From Clostridiales bacterium (lineage in GTDB: Bacteria; Bacillota; Clostridia; Lachnospirales; WQUN01), in contig JAISWZ010000676.1 of the NCBI GenBank assembly GCA_031270945.1, positions 1 to 46,223 of the forward strand: a stretch of 46,223 bases of DNA, read 5' to 3'. Shown here piece by piece: positions 16,717 through 24,790 of the stretch. A program made the translations under genes and the position numbers. Numbering within the stretch: position 1 is the stretch's first letter; each line of letters opens with the position of its first letter. The notes under the pieces are model-generated. The model worked only from the letters and a program-made list of their open reading frames with translations. It was not told the origin of the DNA and ran no database searches.

Positions 16717-17816
16717 AAGAACACATTGCCTCCCATGACTTCCAAGTCGGCGCTAACGCTTTCGCCTTTTATGACAGGGGATATCCAAAGGGCGTCAGCG
16801 CCAAAGCTCTTGAGCCTCTGGAACTCGTCCCTAAGGTCTTTCTTTGCGTAAGCCGAAACCAATATATAAATTTGGTCGCTTTTCAGGTCTTGCGAGAAGC
16901 CTGCCAGCATCGGGGAAAAGCTGGGAGAGCTCTTTTCAAGGGCCACATGCGCCAGGGCGTCGAATATGGAGTCCAGATGCCCAGAGCCCAAGCCTGATCG
17001 TATGTCAGCCGTCTCCCCGAAAGAGTCGAGGCCGTTGGTCACGAATCTAAGCGGCACGTTTGCATTGATTAGTTCTACTGCTACAGTCGCCGCTATGCGT
17101 ATGGCCCCTTCTTGAAGGCTCTCAGGCATCCAGCTGGAGTAAGGCTCCAGGTTAAGCATTAGCAGAGCGCTTCTTGAAGAGGTCGACTCATGGGTGTTGC
17201 TCATAAGTTTGCCAGTCTTGGCTGTGGCCTTGAAGTTCATGTCCCGCAGGCTGTCTGAGGGCTGGCGCTCCCGTATTCCCTTGAACTCGAACGGGTCCGG
17301 AGGGAACGCTCTTTTGGACACAGTCTCGCCCAATAAATCTTGAAAGGGTATAGGCTGCTCTTCTTCAGGCAAAATCCTGGGGTACACTGTAAGATAGGCG
17401 CTGCAATCGGAGTGGGACACCATTTTGCCGGTATGGCTCAGGTTCGGGCATATGAGGTCTATGCTCTTTACGCTGTAAAACCCCCTCCTGGCGCAGATGA
17501 ACGGCAGCTTCCGTGTTATCTTTTGAAAGGGCAGTATCGCAAACAAGTCGTTTCGATAATAGTCATCAGAGATCCTGGAGTTCGCCCCCGCGTTCACCAG
17601 GTTCCTGGAGAGCTGAAACTTCGCCCCTATCCAGGGAAGCGGGATGATCTTCGCGTTCGCCAGGGTTTCAAGCAGAAATATCTTGTCGCCTTCGGTAACA
17701 ACTTTCTCTGAAAACCTGATGGAGATGGATAGCCCGTTTGCCCAAAGCTTTGAGTAGACGAAATTGGCCAGGAAAATGAACAAAAGAGCCGAAACTGCGG
17801 CCGCTACGAGTCCCAT
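16689..17816 (-). CDS. DUF58 domain protein
   Basis: 375 aa from ATG 17816, one base after the MoxR stop, which points to translational coupling; a TTG at 17864 is possible but inside MoxR. A membrane helix at the N-terminus (LVAAAVSALLFIFLANFVY) is followed by a beta-rich outer part and the DUF58 hallmark DPFEFKGIRERQPSDSLRDM, then a von Willebrand-like region. DUF58 proteins regularly accompany MoxR AAA+ ATPases and are thought to be their chaperoned or metal-binding partners. Confidence 0.88.
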   Translation of the reverse strand: MGLVAAAVSALLFIFLANFVYSKLWANGLSISIRFSEKVVTEGDKIFLLETLANAKIIPLPWIGAKFQLSRNLVNAGANSRISDDYYRNDLFAILPFQKITRKLPFICARRGFYSVKSIDLICPNLSHTGKMVSHSDCSAYLTVYPRILPEEEQPIPFQDLLGETVSKRAFPPDPFEFKGIRERQPSDSLRDMNFKATAKTGKLMSNTHESTSSRSALLMLNLEPYSSWMPESLQEGAIRIAATVAVELINANVPLRFVTNGLDSFGETADIRSGLGSGHLDSIFDALAHVALEKSSPSFSPMLAGFSQDLKSDQIYILVSAYAKKDLRDEFQRLKSFGADALWISPVIKGESVSADLEVMGGNVFLWEIQREGV

Positions 17817-17817
17817 G

Positions 17818-18765
17818 CTAAAAATCCTCGGTTGGGACCGGGGTGTTCGCCAGAATGTCAGCAATCACCTTCTGGGCTCTCTGCCCCCGCCCAGCGCCCC
17901 GCAATATCAAGCGATGGGAAAGAACCGGCTCTGCCAGCTCCTTCAAGTCAGAGGGCAATACTTTGGTTCTTCCGTTAATCACAGCAAGGCTTCTGGCCGC
18001 CTTAGCCAAGGCCAAGGCACCCCTGGGGCTAGCTCCCAGCAAAACTGACTCGTGCTTTCTTGTCTCTTCCACTAGGCTTGATATGTAGCCAATGAGATCG
18101 TCATGGATAGAGACCAGTGAGCACGCCGCTCTTATCTCTCCAAGCTCCTCCCTAGAGCACAAAGGCTCAGTCTCGCCAAGCGGATCGCTTCCAAGAAAAC
18201 GCTTCAGCACCAGGGAAGTGTCTGGATACCCCAAGGAAATCCTCATAAGAAACCTGTCCAGCTGAGCCTCGGGCAATGGATATGTGCCTTGGGTCTCAAT
18301 GGGGTTCTGCGTAGCTATCACAAAGTAGGGGCTCTCCAGCTGGTAAGTCTCCCCGTCAACGGATATCTGCTTTTCCTCCATGCTTTCAAGCAGTCCGGAC
18401 TGCGTTCTAGGCGTAGCCCTATTCAGCTCGTCAGCCAATAGTATGTTTGTGAAAAGGCCGCCCCTGCGAAAAGTGAAGTCGCCGGTCTTGGGGCTGTAAA
18501 AGCTGATGCCGGTCAAGTCGCTGGGAAGAAGGTCCGGGGTGAACTGGATTCGCTTGAAGGAAAGGCCAAAGCACTTTGCCATGGCTTTTGCCAAAAGCGT
18601 CTTTCCCGTCCCGGGTACGTCTTCCAGAAGAATGTGGCCTCCAGCAAGAAGCGCGCACAGGCAAAGAGAAATTTGCTGGTCTTTGCCTACTATCACTTTA
18701 GATATGGCGCCTCGTATCTCGCCAAGCTTTTTGCTTGCGCCAAGCATGCTGCCCTCTTTGTCCAT
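17818..18765 (-). CDS. MoxR family AAA+ ATPase
   Basis: 315 aa. Walker A GTGKT at 52-56 in LEDVPGTGKTLLAKA, Walker B NILLADE at about 107-113, and sensor region ATQNPIETQGTYPLPEAQLDRF, all diagnostic of MoxR. ATG 18765 follows AGAGGGG and lies seven bases after the stop of the small membrane peptide gene. MoxR proteins act as chaperones assembling or activating DUF58/VWA partners, here the next two genes. Confidence 0.93.
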   Translation of the reverse strand: MDKEGSMLGASKKLGEIRGAISKVIVGKDQQISLCLCALLAGGHILLEDVPGTGKTLLAKAMAKCFGLSFKRIQFTPDLLPSDLTGISFYSPKTGDFTFRRGGLFTNILLADELNRATPRTQSGLLESMEEKQISVDGETYQLESPYFVIATQNPIETQGTYPLPEAQLDRFLMRISLGYPDTSLVLKRFLGSDPLGETEPLCSREELGEIRAACSLVSIHDDLIGYISSLVEETRKHESVLLGASPRGALALAKAARSLAVINGRTKVLPSDLKELAEPVLSHRLILRGAGRGQRAQKVIADILANTPVPTEDF

Positions 18766-18772
18766 GTCCCCT

Positions 18773-18874
18773 CTATTTCCCGCTAGCCCTGCCAGAGGCT
18801 ATTAGGACGCTTACAGCGACTACCGCCATAAGCGCTCCAATGATAAAGTAACCCAGGCTTGCCAATACGCTCAT
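18773..18874 (-). CDS. 33-aa single-pass membrane peptide, first gene of MoxR operon
   Basis: ATG at 18874 with AAGGAG seven bases before it (18883-18888 on +), 33 codons, stop TAG seven bases before the MoxR start. Sequence starts MSVLASLGYFIIGALMAVV and continues hydrophobic to a short tail SGRASGK, so it is one membrane helix. The excellent ribosome binding site and tight spacing argue for a real gene, likely a small partner of the MoxR/DUF58 complex. I do not recognise a family. Confidence 0.7.
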   Translation of the reverse strand: MSVLASLGYFIIGALMAVVAVSVLIASGRASGK

Positions 18875-19057
18875 GATTTTTACTCCTTAGTCAAGATATG
18901 CGCATTTTTGCCATTCAAAGCGCAAGTTCTGCGCAGCCTCTTAGATCATGTCGCTTGCCGTAACATGCCGCGATATAAATATCGCTTGAGTTTGACGCTC
19001 ACAGGCATACTTTGGGACTCAGCGTCCAACATCGCAAGAGGCTCTCTTCCTCTAGCA

Positions 19058-19087
19058 ATTATAACGCTAAACCTATCTCGGATGCAA
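19058..19087 (-). promoter_or_regulatory. Probable promoter of the MoxR operon
   Basis: On the minus strand TTGCAT (19082-19087), 18-bp spacer, TATAAT (19058-19063). The leader to the 33-aa gene would be about 180 nt. Confidence 0.5.
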
Positions 19088-19275
19088 AGAAAATGTCAAA
19101 AGCTCTTGCGGCAATAAATGCTAGGGTCAAGGGGCAAAAGGCTTGAAGTTTGGGGGCCTTTAAGATAAAAATGGTAGGGTGCCAGGCTTGGAGTATAGGC
19201 CTGTAAGATAAAAAATGATAGGGCGAAAGGCGAAAATCAAACAATGAGCCACGACTAATGTCCTGATGCTTAAGA

Positions 19276-19320
19276 AAGCCTGAAAGCAAGCCAAGCGTAG
19301 CTTGGCTTGCTTTCAGGCTT
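19276..19320. repeat. 20-bp perfect stem inverted repeat
   Basis: AAGCCTGAAAGCAAGCCAAG, five-base loop CGTAG, then its exact complement. No T-run on either side, so not a classical terminator. Upstream at 19155-19223 a 25-bp sequence (GGCCT.TAAGATAAAAA) occurs twice, 43 bp apart. Confidence 0.85.
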
Positions 19321-19396
19321 GGCGCTCTAAAAAAAGAGCAAGCATATCACAAAGCGTATAGCATACATCGCTTCCCTTTTCAGAGACTTTGAACAG

Positions 19397-19438
19397 AAAA
19401 GCGCCAGGAAGCTATCCGGGGACAGCCGCCTGGCGTTA
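19397..19438 (-). terminator. Possible terminator of the sortase operon
   Basis: On the minus strand AACGCCAGG pairs with CCTGGCG after a 20-nt loop, followed by CTTTT, directly after the last stop of the operon. Confidence 0.45.
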
Positions 19439-19440
19439 TA

Positions 19441-20283
19441 TTAGTACGAGTGGCCTTTTCTTTTTGACTGCACATACGCTATCTCAGAAACAAAAACAAG
19501 AAGCCAAATGACAGCCATGATGGCAAGATAAATCCAGATCAGGCCAAAGAATTCATCGACTATGCTTTGCACCAGGTAGTAAAGAGCCTTGCTGGTGAGC
19601 GCTACGTTCTTGTAGAATCCGGAGGTTGTAACCCAGACGGATGGCACTCCTATCATCAGGAGAGCTCCTGCAAGCGCGTTCGCAACTCCCTCAAACTTTT
19701 TCCTGTGGGATGAGCCGAAGAGCAAAAGGTTGACTAGCACAGCCATGTCAGCAATGATTATTCCAAGGAAAATTTTGTCCATAAGGCTCTTCGCGGTCAG
19801 CATAAGGTTTGAGATCTGCCTTGAAAAAGGTATGGTGACTATCGTTCCGTAGGCTTCAGTAGACACGTCAGCCAGGTACTCTATGCCTTCGCGCTCGTTG
19901 TCAGTTGGCTCCAGCCCGCGCTTTTCCACGTCCTCGTACAGTTTGGCGACAAGGGTTTCCCTGAAGAGATCTTGGTTTATAGCCATTCCCTCGTGTCCGT
20001 AAAGCCTTGACACCTCCCTGTATATATCTGCTTGAAGCGCGTCCGAGGAGACGGCTGACTTGAAGAACGCTGAGTCAAACGAGGAAACCATCCCGTAGGA
20101 TGACAGAGAGTCTTGCAATTCATCCATGATGTAGCTTGAATATCCGCTCAAGTCAACCTGCTTGCGGAAAAAGGCCTCCGAGAATATGGAGGTTTGGATT
20201 ACGGCGGCGACAACTGTTAGCGCAAGCAAAATGGACAGCAGGAATGACAGGAGCGAAGTTCCTAGAAATTCAAAGGGTTTCAT
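19441..20283 (-). CDS. Membrane protein linked to sortases, unknown function
   Basis: 280 aa; ATG 20283 after AGGAGG, ten bases behind the sortase stop. One helix near residues 10-32, an extracytoplasmic domain of about 130 residues rich in Tyr, Ser and Glu, then three to four helices (IFLGIIIADMAVLVNLLLF; ALAGALLMIGVPSVWV; LIWIYLAIMAVIWLLVFV) and a basic tail KRKGHSY. No sorting signal and no known domain. Gene order suggests that it works with the sortases or anchors their substrate complex. Confidence 0.75.
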   Translation of the reverse strand: MKPFEFLGTSLLSFLLSILLALTVVAAVIQTSIFSEAFFRKQVDLSGYSSYIMDELQDSLSSYGMVSSFDSAFFKSAVSSDALQADIYREVSRLYGHEGMAINQDLFRETLVAKLYEDVEKRGLEPTDNEREGIEYLADVSTEAYGTIVTIPFSRQISNLMLTAKSLMDKIFLGIIIADMAVLVNLLLFGSSHRKKFEGVANALAGALLMIGVPSVWVTTSGFYKNVALTSKALYYLVQSIVDEFFGLIWIYLAIMAVIWLLVFVSEIAYVQSKRKGHSY

Positions 20284-20293
20284 TCCTGCCTCC

Positions 20294-20974
20294 TCAAAAC
20301 GCCAGATCCAGCTTGGGGCCGGAGACGTAGTTCGCGTACACGAAGTATCGTTGAGGCGTCAAGCCCAGCATGTCAAACGGGTAGCATGTGTACATTATAA
20401 GGTTCTCGTCCTTTCGGTCAAAGTCATAGGCCGTGGTGTCGACATTTGTAGTCAGCTTTATGTCCACTACCTTATAGACATACTTGCCATATGTTGTGCT
20501 TATGAGAACCTCGTCCCCAACCTTGACATCGCCAAGGGTGTGAAAGTCCATGTTGTTGTGGGTGGAAACGAGTATCGTCCGTCCCTCTCCAGGGATTCCG
20601 CCGCCCAGGTAAGTGCCTATTCCTTGGGAAAGCTCCCTTTTGCTGTCGCCAAAGTACATGGGCGCGTCGATCCCGGCGGAAGAGATCCTAAGCTGGCCGT
20701 ACCTCTCGCCATGCGCCGGAATAGTCAGCGGCGCTGGCTGGATCGGATCGTTTGCCTCGGGAAGATCCTCTTCCACGATCTCGGCGAAGGAATCCCTTGG
20801 AACCCAGTCAAACTGCGGAGGATTATCTCTTACGACAAGCTCGACCGAGGCCATCAGGGGCCTCACTATAGGCAGCGCGACCGCTGCCACTACGCTTACG
20901 CCTATCAGGAAAAAGGCAACCGGGCTTATTATCAGGTTCATGATACCATACCTGTTTATGCCAATAATTTTCAT
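20294..20974 (-). CDS. Class D-type sortase, paralogue 1
   Basis: 226-aa membrane-anchored transpeptidase. Start ATG 20974 after AAGGTGG. Residues 13-36 form the N-terminal membrane anchor, then the sortase beta-barrel. Catalytic residues line up as His139 (LVSTHNNMDFHTLGDVKVGDE), Cys197 (LIMYTCYPFDMLG) and Arg209 (TPQRYFVYA). The TLxTC motif is modified to IMYTC, and TCYPF is typical of class D. It would attach surface proteins to a cell-wall or polymer acceptor; no LPXTG substrate is seen in the window. It is a tandem duplicate of the next gene upstream. Confidence 0.88.
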   Translation of the reverse strand: MKIIGINRYGIMNLIISPVAFFLIGVSVVAAVALPIVRPLMASVELVVRDNPPQFDWVPRDSFAEIVEEDLPEANDPIQPAPLTIPAHGERYGQLRISSAGIDAPMYFGDSKRELSQGIGTYLGGGIPGEGRTILVSTHNNMDFHTLGDVKVGDEVLISTTYGKYVYKVVDIKLTTNVDTTAYDFDRKDENLIMYTCYPFDMLGLTPQRYFVYANYVSGPKLDLAF

Positions 20975-21000
20975 CTTTGACCACCTTGTAAATGGCTTGG

Positions 21001-21090
21001 GGCATATCCCAAAGGCGAAAAAGCCGCTTTGGGCGACCTTGGCCTAAGCCAAGCACGGCTGGCATATCCCGAAATTGGGATATGCACTAA
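21001..21090 (-). repeat. Dispersed palindromic element, copy D (rearranged)
   Basis: GCATATCCC occurs at 21002 and again at 21062, where it forms a tight hairpin GCATATCCC-GAAATT-GGGATATGC ending in CACTAA as in other copies. It lies between the two sortase genes. Confidence 0.75.
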
Positions 21091-21767
21091 AACGCCAGAT
21101 CCAGCTGGGGGCCGGAGACGTAGTCCGCGTACACGAAATACCGATCAGGCGTCAAGCCCAGCATGTCAAACGGGTAGCATGTGTACATTATAAGGTTCTC
21201 GTCTTTGCGGGCAAAGTCATAGGCCGTAGTGTCCACGTTCGTGGTCACCCTTGTATTGACGATCTTGTAGACATACCTGCCGTAGGTTGTGTTTACGAGA
21301 ACCTCGTCTCCAATCTTGACTTCGCCAAGGGTGTGGAAGTCCATGTTGTTGTGGGCGGAAACAAGAATCGTCCGCCCCTCTCCAGGAATTCCGGCACCCA
21401 GGTAGGTGCCGACCCCTTGGGAGAGCTCTCTTTTGGTGTCGCCAAAGAACATAGGCGCGTCTATCCCGGCGGTGGTGATCGTAAGCTGCCCGTACCTTTC
21501 GCCGTGCGCAGGAATGTCCAGGGGCGCTGGCTCGATCAGGTCGTTTGTGGCGGGAAGCTCCTCGACCGCAACCTCGGCGTAGGAATCCCTTGGAACCCAG
21601 TCAAACTGAGGAGGCTCGTTCATTACAACAAGCTCGACCGATGACATCAAGGGCTTGGCCAAGGGCATTGCGACCGCTGTCGTTACGCCTGCGGCAACTG
21701 AGAAATACAGTATTGGGCTTAGGATCAGGTTTACGACCCCGAGCTTTTTCTTGCCTCTTCTTTTCAT
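21087..21767 (-). CDS. Class D-type sortase, paralogue 2
   Basis: 226 aa from ATG 21767, which overlaps the phosphatase stop in ATGA; longer starts lack support. Same layout as paralogue 1: anchor at 11-34, His139 (LVSAHNNMDF), Cys197 (IMYTCYPF), Arg209 (TPDRYFVYA). The two proteins keep the same length and share most residues, including the PPQFDWVPRDS and IPAHGERYGQL segments, and the leaders share the AAGGTGGTCAAA ribosome binding region. This indicates tandem duplication of a unit including its translation signal. Differences cluster in the membrane anchor. Confidence 0.88.
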   Translation of the reverse strand: MKRRGKKKLGVVNLILSPILYFSVAAGVTTAVAMPLAKPLMSSVELVVMNEPPQFDWVPRDSYAEVAVEELPATNDLIEPAPLDIPAHGERYGQLTITTAGIDAPMFFGDTKRELSQGVGTYLGAGIPGEGRTILVSAHNNMDFHTLGEVKIGDEVLVNTTYGRYVYKIVNTRVTTNVDTTAYDFARKDENLIMYTCYPFDMLGLTPDRYFVYADYVSGPQLDLAF

Positions 21768-22504
21768 GTTTGACCACCTTGTTGTATTGGCTGGGTTATA
21801 GCGATCCTCTTGGAACGGTCCCGCATCTCCGACAAGAACCCTTCCCAAAAAGATTCTCCCAGCTTTTGCTTTATCGCCTTCACCCCGGCCTGGAAGTCAG
21901 GGGATCTGGAATCCATGTTGTGGCAGTCTGTTCCGACGAAATTTACTATTCCGTCAGACAATAGCTTTATAAGCTTCTTGTTTGAAGCGAAGGAGCTGAT
22001 GTTGCACTGGACGTAGCATCCAATGTCAAAAAGCTCGGCCAAGGGCTTGGAGTTCTTTTTTATCAGCTGGGGGTATCGCTCAATGTGGGCGAGCACAGGT
22101 GTGACTCCGCAGTTGTTTGATATCCGCTCCACTTGGAAAAGGGTGTCTGCCTTGAATTCGCAGCCATACGGGAACTCCAGGAGCAACAGCTTGGATTTCC
22201 CTAGGCAAAGGTCAGTTAGATCCCTTTCGCTGGCGAGATCCCTTGTAAGATGGGTTTCGCTTCCCAGTGCCAGCGTGAGCTCAAGCTCCTTGCCATAGGC
22301 CTCGATCTGCGCGTATGCGGCAGCTCGCTTTTCCAAAAAGCTTTCTTTTGTCTCTTGGTTGTGGTAGTAATGCGGGGTCAAGCAAACTAGAGTCGCGCCT
22401 TGATCAGCCAGGGATTTCAGCATCAAGCGGGAAATGTCAACGTCTTTTGCGCCGTCATCTATTCCCGGAAGGATGTGCGTGTGGAAATCCATCAGATTGG
22501 TCAT
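21764..22504 (-). CDS. CpsB/YwqE-type PHP tyrosine-protein phosphatase
   Basis: 246 aa. The metal-binding PHP motif DFHTHILPGIDDGAKD is at the N-terminus, with further metal ligands in LTPHYY, GSETH, LAHIERYP and FVGTDCHN. This is the manganese-dependent phosphatase family that dephosphorylates BY-kinases controlling capsule or exopolysaccharide length. Start ATG 22504 follows GGAGAAGGC. Partner of the kinase encoded immediately upstream. Confidence 0.92.
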   Translation of the reverse strand: MTNLMDFHTHILPGIDDGAKDVDISRLMLKSLADQGATLVCLTPHYYHNQETKESFLEKRAAAYAQIEAYGKELELTLALGSETHLTRDLASERDLTDLCLGKSKLLLLEFPYGCEFKADTLFQVERISNNCGVTPVLAHIERYPQLIKKNSKPLAELFDIGCYVQCNISSFASNKKLIKLLSDGIVNFVGTDCHNMDSRSPDFQAGVKAIKQKLGESFWEGFLSEMRDRSKRIAITQPIQQGGQT

Positions 22505-22587
22505 TGCCTTCTCCGATCCATAATATTGATAGTCTTTGCGTTTGTGAGCGGTGGCGCAATGATTGCGGCTAAAATGCGCAAAACGAT

Positions 22588-22606
22588 TTGCGCTAGCTTA
22601 GCGCAA
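22588..22606 (-). terminator. Hairpin between kinase and phosphatase genes
   Basis: TTGCGCTA-AGC-TAGCGCAA on the minus strand, followed by ATCGTTTT. Two further hairpin-forming GCGAGAG segments lie at 22625-22678. These may attenuate transcription from the kinase into the phosphatase and sortases. Confidence 0.5.
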
Positions 22607-22684
22607 GCAAGCCTTGCGGGATTTCAAGCGAGAGCAAGCCTCTCGCGGGTTTATTGCCTTCAAGCGAGAGCTGCCCCTCGCGTT

Positions 22685-24073
22685 TTAGTAATAATAATAA
22701 TATTCTCCCGAGTACCCTTTCTTTCTCGTGGTCTCGACGCCATGAAGGACAGTTCCAATAACCTTCGTTCCCAGGTTCTTTACGATTGAGACGGTCTTCT
22801 CAAACTCTGGATGTGTCGAGAGTCCTTGAACGGCAGTGAGAACAGCGCCATCGCAAAGCTTAAGCAGACTGAAGGCGTCTACGACGATGTTGATTGGCGA
22901 CGTGTCGAAAACTATGTAGTCAAAATCATTCTGAAGGCTCTCCGCGAAGCTTATGAACGCGTTGGAGGACAAAAGCTCGGAAGGATTTGGAGGAATCGTC
23001 CCGGCAGTAATAAGGTGCAGGTTCGGAATGTGCGTAGTCCTTAGCACTTCCTCAAGGCTGTTGAATCCGCCAAGGCAGTCAGAGACGCCAGGAACGCTGG
23101 GGAATCCGAAGAACTGGTGAAGCCTGGGCTTTCTCAAGTCGCAGTCGATAAGCAGAACTCTTACCCCTATCTGCTGGGACAGCGCTATTGACAGGTTGAC
23201 AGATGTTGTGGTTTTTCCCTCTTTGCTGACAGAGCTTGTGATTCCTATAGTCTTGCAGCCTTTCTTTATGACCGAGAAAGCCAGGTTTGTTCTAGCGGTT
23301 CTGTAGGCTTCAAGATAAGCCTTGTCAATCTGGTACATCTCGCCTTCTTTGGAGACTGGCGCTGTTCTTGCGCCCTTTTTGTTGCGCTCCGCTTTTCCGA
23401 TGTCAGAAACTTCCGATAGCACGCTTACTCCGTGAAGCTCGCTTAACTCTTCCGCGCTCTTTACCTTGTTGTCAAACAAGTCTCTCATGAAAACCAGGAA
23501 GACAGCGGCCGCCAGGCCAGCTACAAGCCCTATCGCCAGGTTGACCTTCAGGTTGGGGGATACTGGGACATTGTTGATGACAGCCCGGTCAACTATCTTC
23601 AAGTTTGAAGACTCTTGTATGCCCTTTATTACGTCAGGGGCGGAGCCTGATATCGCTGTCGCAATCTGCAGGGAGTCCTCTGGCCGGTTTGTCGTTACCG
23701 TGGCTTGGAACACCTCAGTCGCGTTTAGCGCAGAGTACTCAATCATCGAGTCCAGCTGGCGCTCCGTGTAATCAAGGCCGGTTACGTTCAAGATTGTTTC
23801 CCGGAAGGACCTGGTGTCAAGCATTTGTATGTAGGTGTTGACAACCTTCTGCGCGTAGTTCAAGGCGTTCAGATCTTGAGAAGAGTTCGTTTGGCCCAGT
23901 GACGGAGAGTATACGTAAAGCTTGACAAAAGACTCATACTTCTCGTCCATTACAAGCGTTGTTATACCCAAGGAGATAAGCACACCCATAACGCTGAATA
24001 AGATTATCAGCAATTTTTGCTTGAGCAGCAACTGGAGCAGCTGCTCAATGGAAATTTCTTTGACATCGTTCAT
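22685..24073 (-). CDS. Fused Wzz chain-length regulator and BY-type tyrosine kinase
   Basis: 462 aa from ATG 24073 after AGAGGG. Membrane helix 21-41, extracellular Wzz domain to about 178, helix 179-197, then the cytoplasmic kinase. The kinase has Walker A in SSVSKEGKTTTSVNLS (280-295), Walker A' VLLIDCDLRKPRL (307-319), Walker B DYIVFDTSP (385-393), and a C-terminal tyrosine cluster (Tyr454 and Tyr458-462) for autophosphorylation. In most Bacillota the membrane adaptor and kinase are separate proteins; here they are one chain, as in proteobacterial Wzc but without the long periplasmic insert. It would regulate polysaccharide export; no glycosyltransferase genes lie in the window. Confidence 0.92.
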   Translation of the reverse strand: MNDVKEISIEQLLQLLLKQKLLIILFSVMGVLISLGITTLVMDEKYESFVKLYVYSPSLGQTNSSQDLNALNYAQKVVNTYIQMLDTRSFRETILNVTGLDYTERQLDSMIEYSALNATEVFQATVTTNRPEDSLQIATAISGSAPDVIKGIQESSNLKIVDRAVINNVPVSPNLKVNLAIGLVAGLAAAVFLVFMRDLFDNKVKSAEELSELHGVSVLSEVSDIGKAERNKKGARTAPVSKEGEMYQIDKAYLEAYRTARTNLAFSVIKKGCKTIGITSSVSKEGKTTTSVNLSIALSQQIGVRVLLIDCDLRKPRLHQFFGFPSVPGVSDCLGGFNSLEEVLRTTHIPNLHLITAGTIPPNPSELLSSNAFISFAESLQNDFDYIVFDTSPINIVVDAFSLLKLCDGAVLTAVQGLSTHPEFEKTVSIVKNLGTKVIGTVLHGVETTRKKGYSGEYYYYY

Positions 24074-24646
24074 TGTTAGCCCTCTTTCTGGCAATGTTTT
24101 TTATCATCAGGCACAGCCAAGCCCCTGGAGTACAAGCCGCATCCTTGATGACAGGGGGCGTCAAGCCCCAAGCAGAGAAAGGCGCAAAGCGCTGGCGCAA
24201 AACTCTTTTGGATTTCAAAGCCTAAAAGGCCTTTGCAAAAAAATTTGCGGCATGTGTAAGCGCATAGCCAAAACTTGATTAGCACTGGAAAATCTTCGCC
24301 TGGCGTCCAAGGCGCTTGAGCCATGAAGCCTTTAATAGCCAAATCATGCATGTCAGAAAGGCCTCGCGCAATCATAGCAATGGCTTTCCTGTATTTCACA
24401 AAATTGGCTCATGATTGGCGTGAGCTTTTCCGCCAAACCTAAATTTTTGGCATGCTCTTGGCCATTTCTTGCAGGGACATGCCCTTTGCGCACTCCGGCT
24501 TTTGGGGGCGCAGTTATACTGGCGAGCTCGCAGCTGTCTTCTTGCCACACCTTAGTTGCTCTTGCTATGCTGGGACATAAAAAACTTGTAAATTCGCTTT
24601 GGATAGGCATCGGTTTCCTGTTAAGGTTAAGCTGTGTAGAGCGCGT
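24074..24646. other. Upstream region of the kinase operon
   Basis: No convincing gene. A weak minus-strand -10 (TATAAC, complement at about 24515-24520) with a poor -35 could drive the kinase operon. Frames in this region lack ribosome binding sites. Confidence 0.35.
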
Positions 24647-24790
24647 CTAAGAGCATATCCCAATCAATTGGTTGACTTGGAAAAGTCTGCATGTTTTCTC
24701 GCTAAAGCCCGAGACAAACATAGTTGAAGCCCTCGCAAGACAATTTCTGCGGATGCTTCTAAGCCCTATTATTCTGGGATACGCGCTAAC
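24647..24790 (-). repeat. Dispersed palindromic element, copy E (long, diverged)
   Basis: Starts TCTAAGAGCATATCCCAATC and ends with ATTCTGGGATACGCGCTAA, so the outer arms match the family, but the interior is longer (about 143 bp) and only partly self-complementary. Confidence 0.65.

Noticed and set aside
20162..20980. Long + strand frame (272 codons) opposite sortase 1, and a similar one at 21075-21644 opposite sortase 2
   Set aside because: They mirror the sortase genes. Their resemblance to each other follows from the duplication, and neither has a ribosome binding site.
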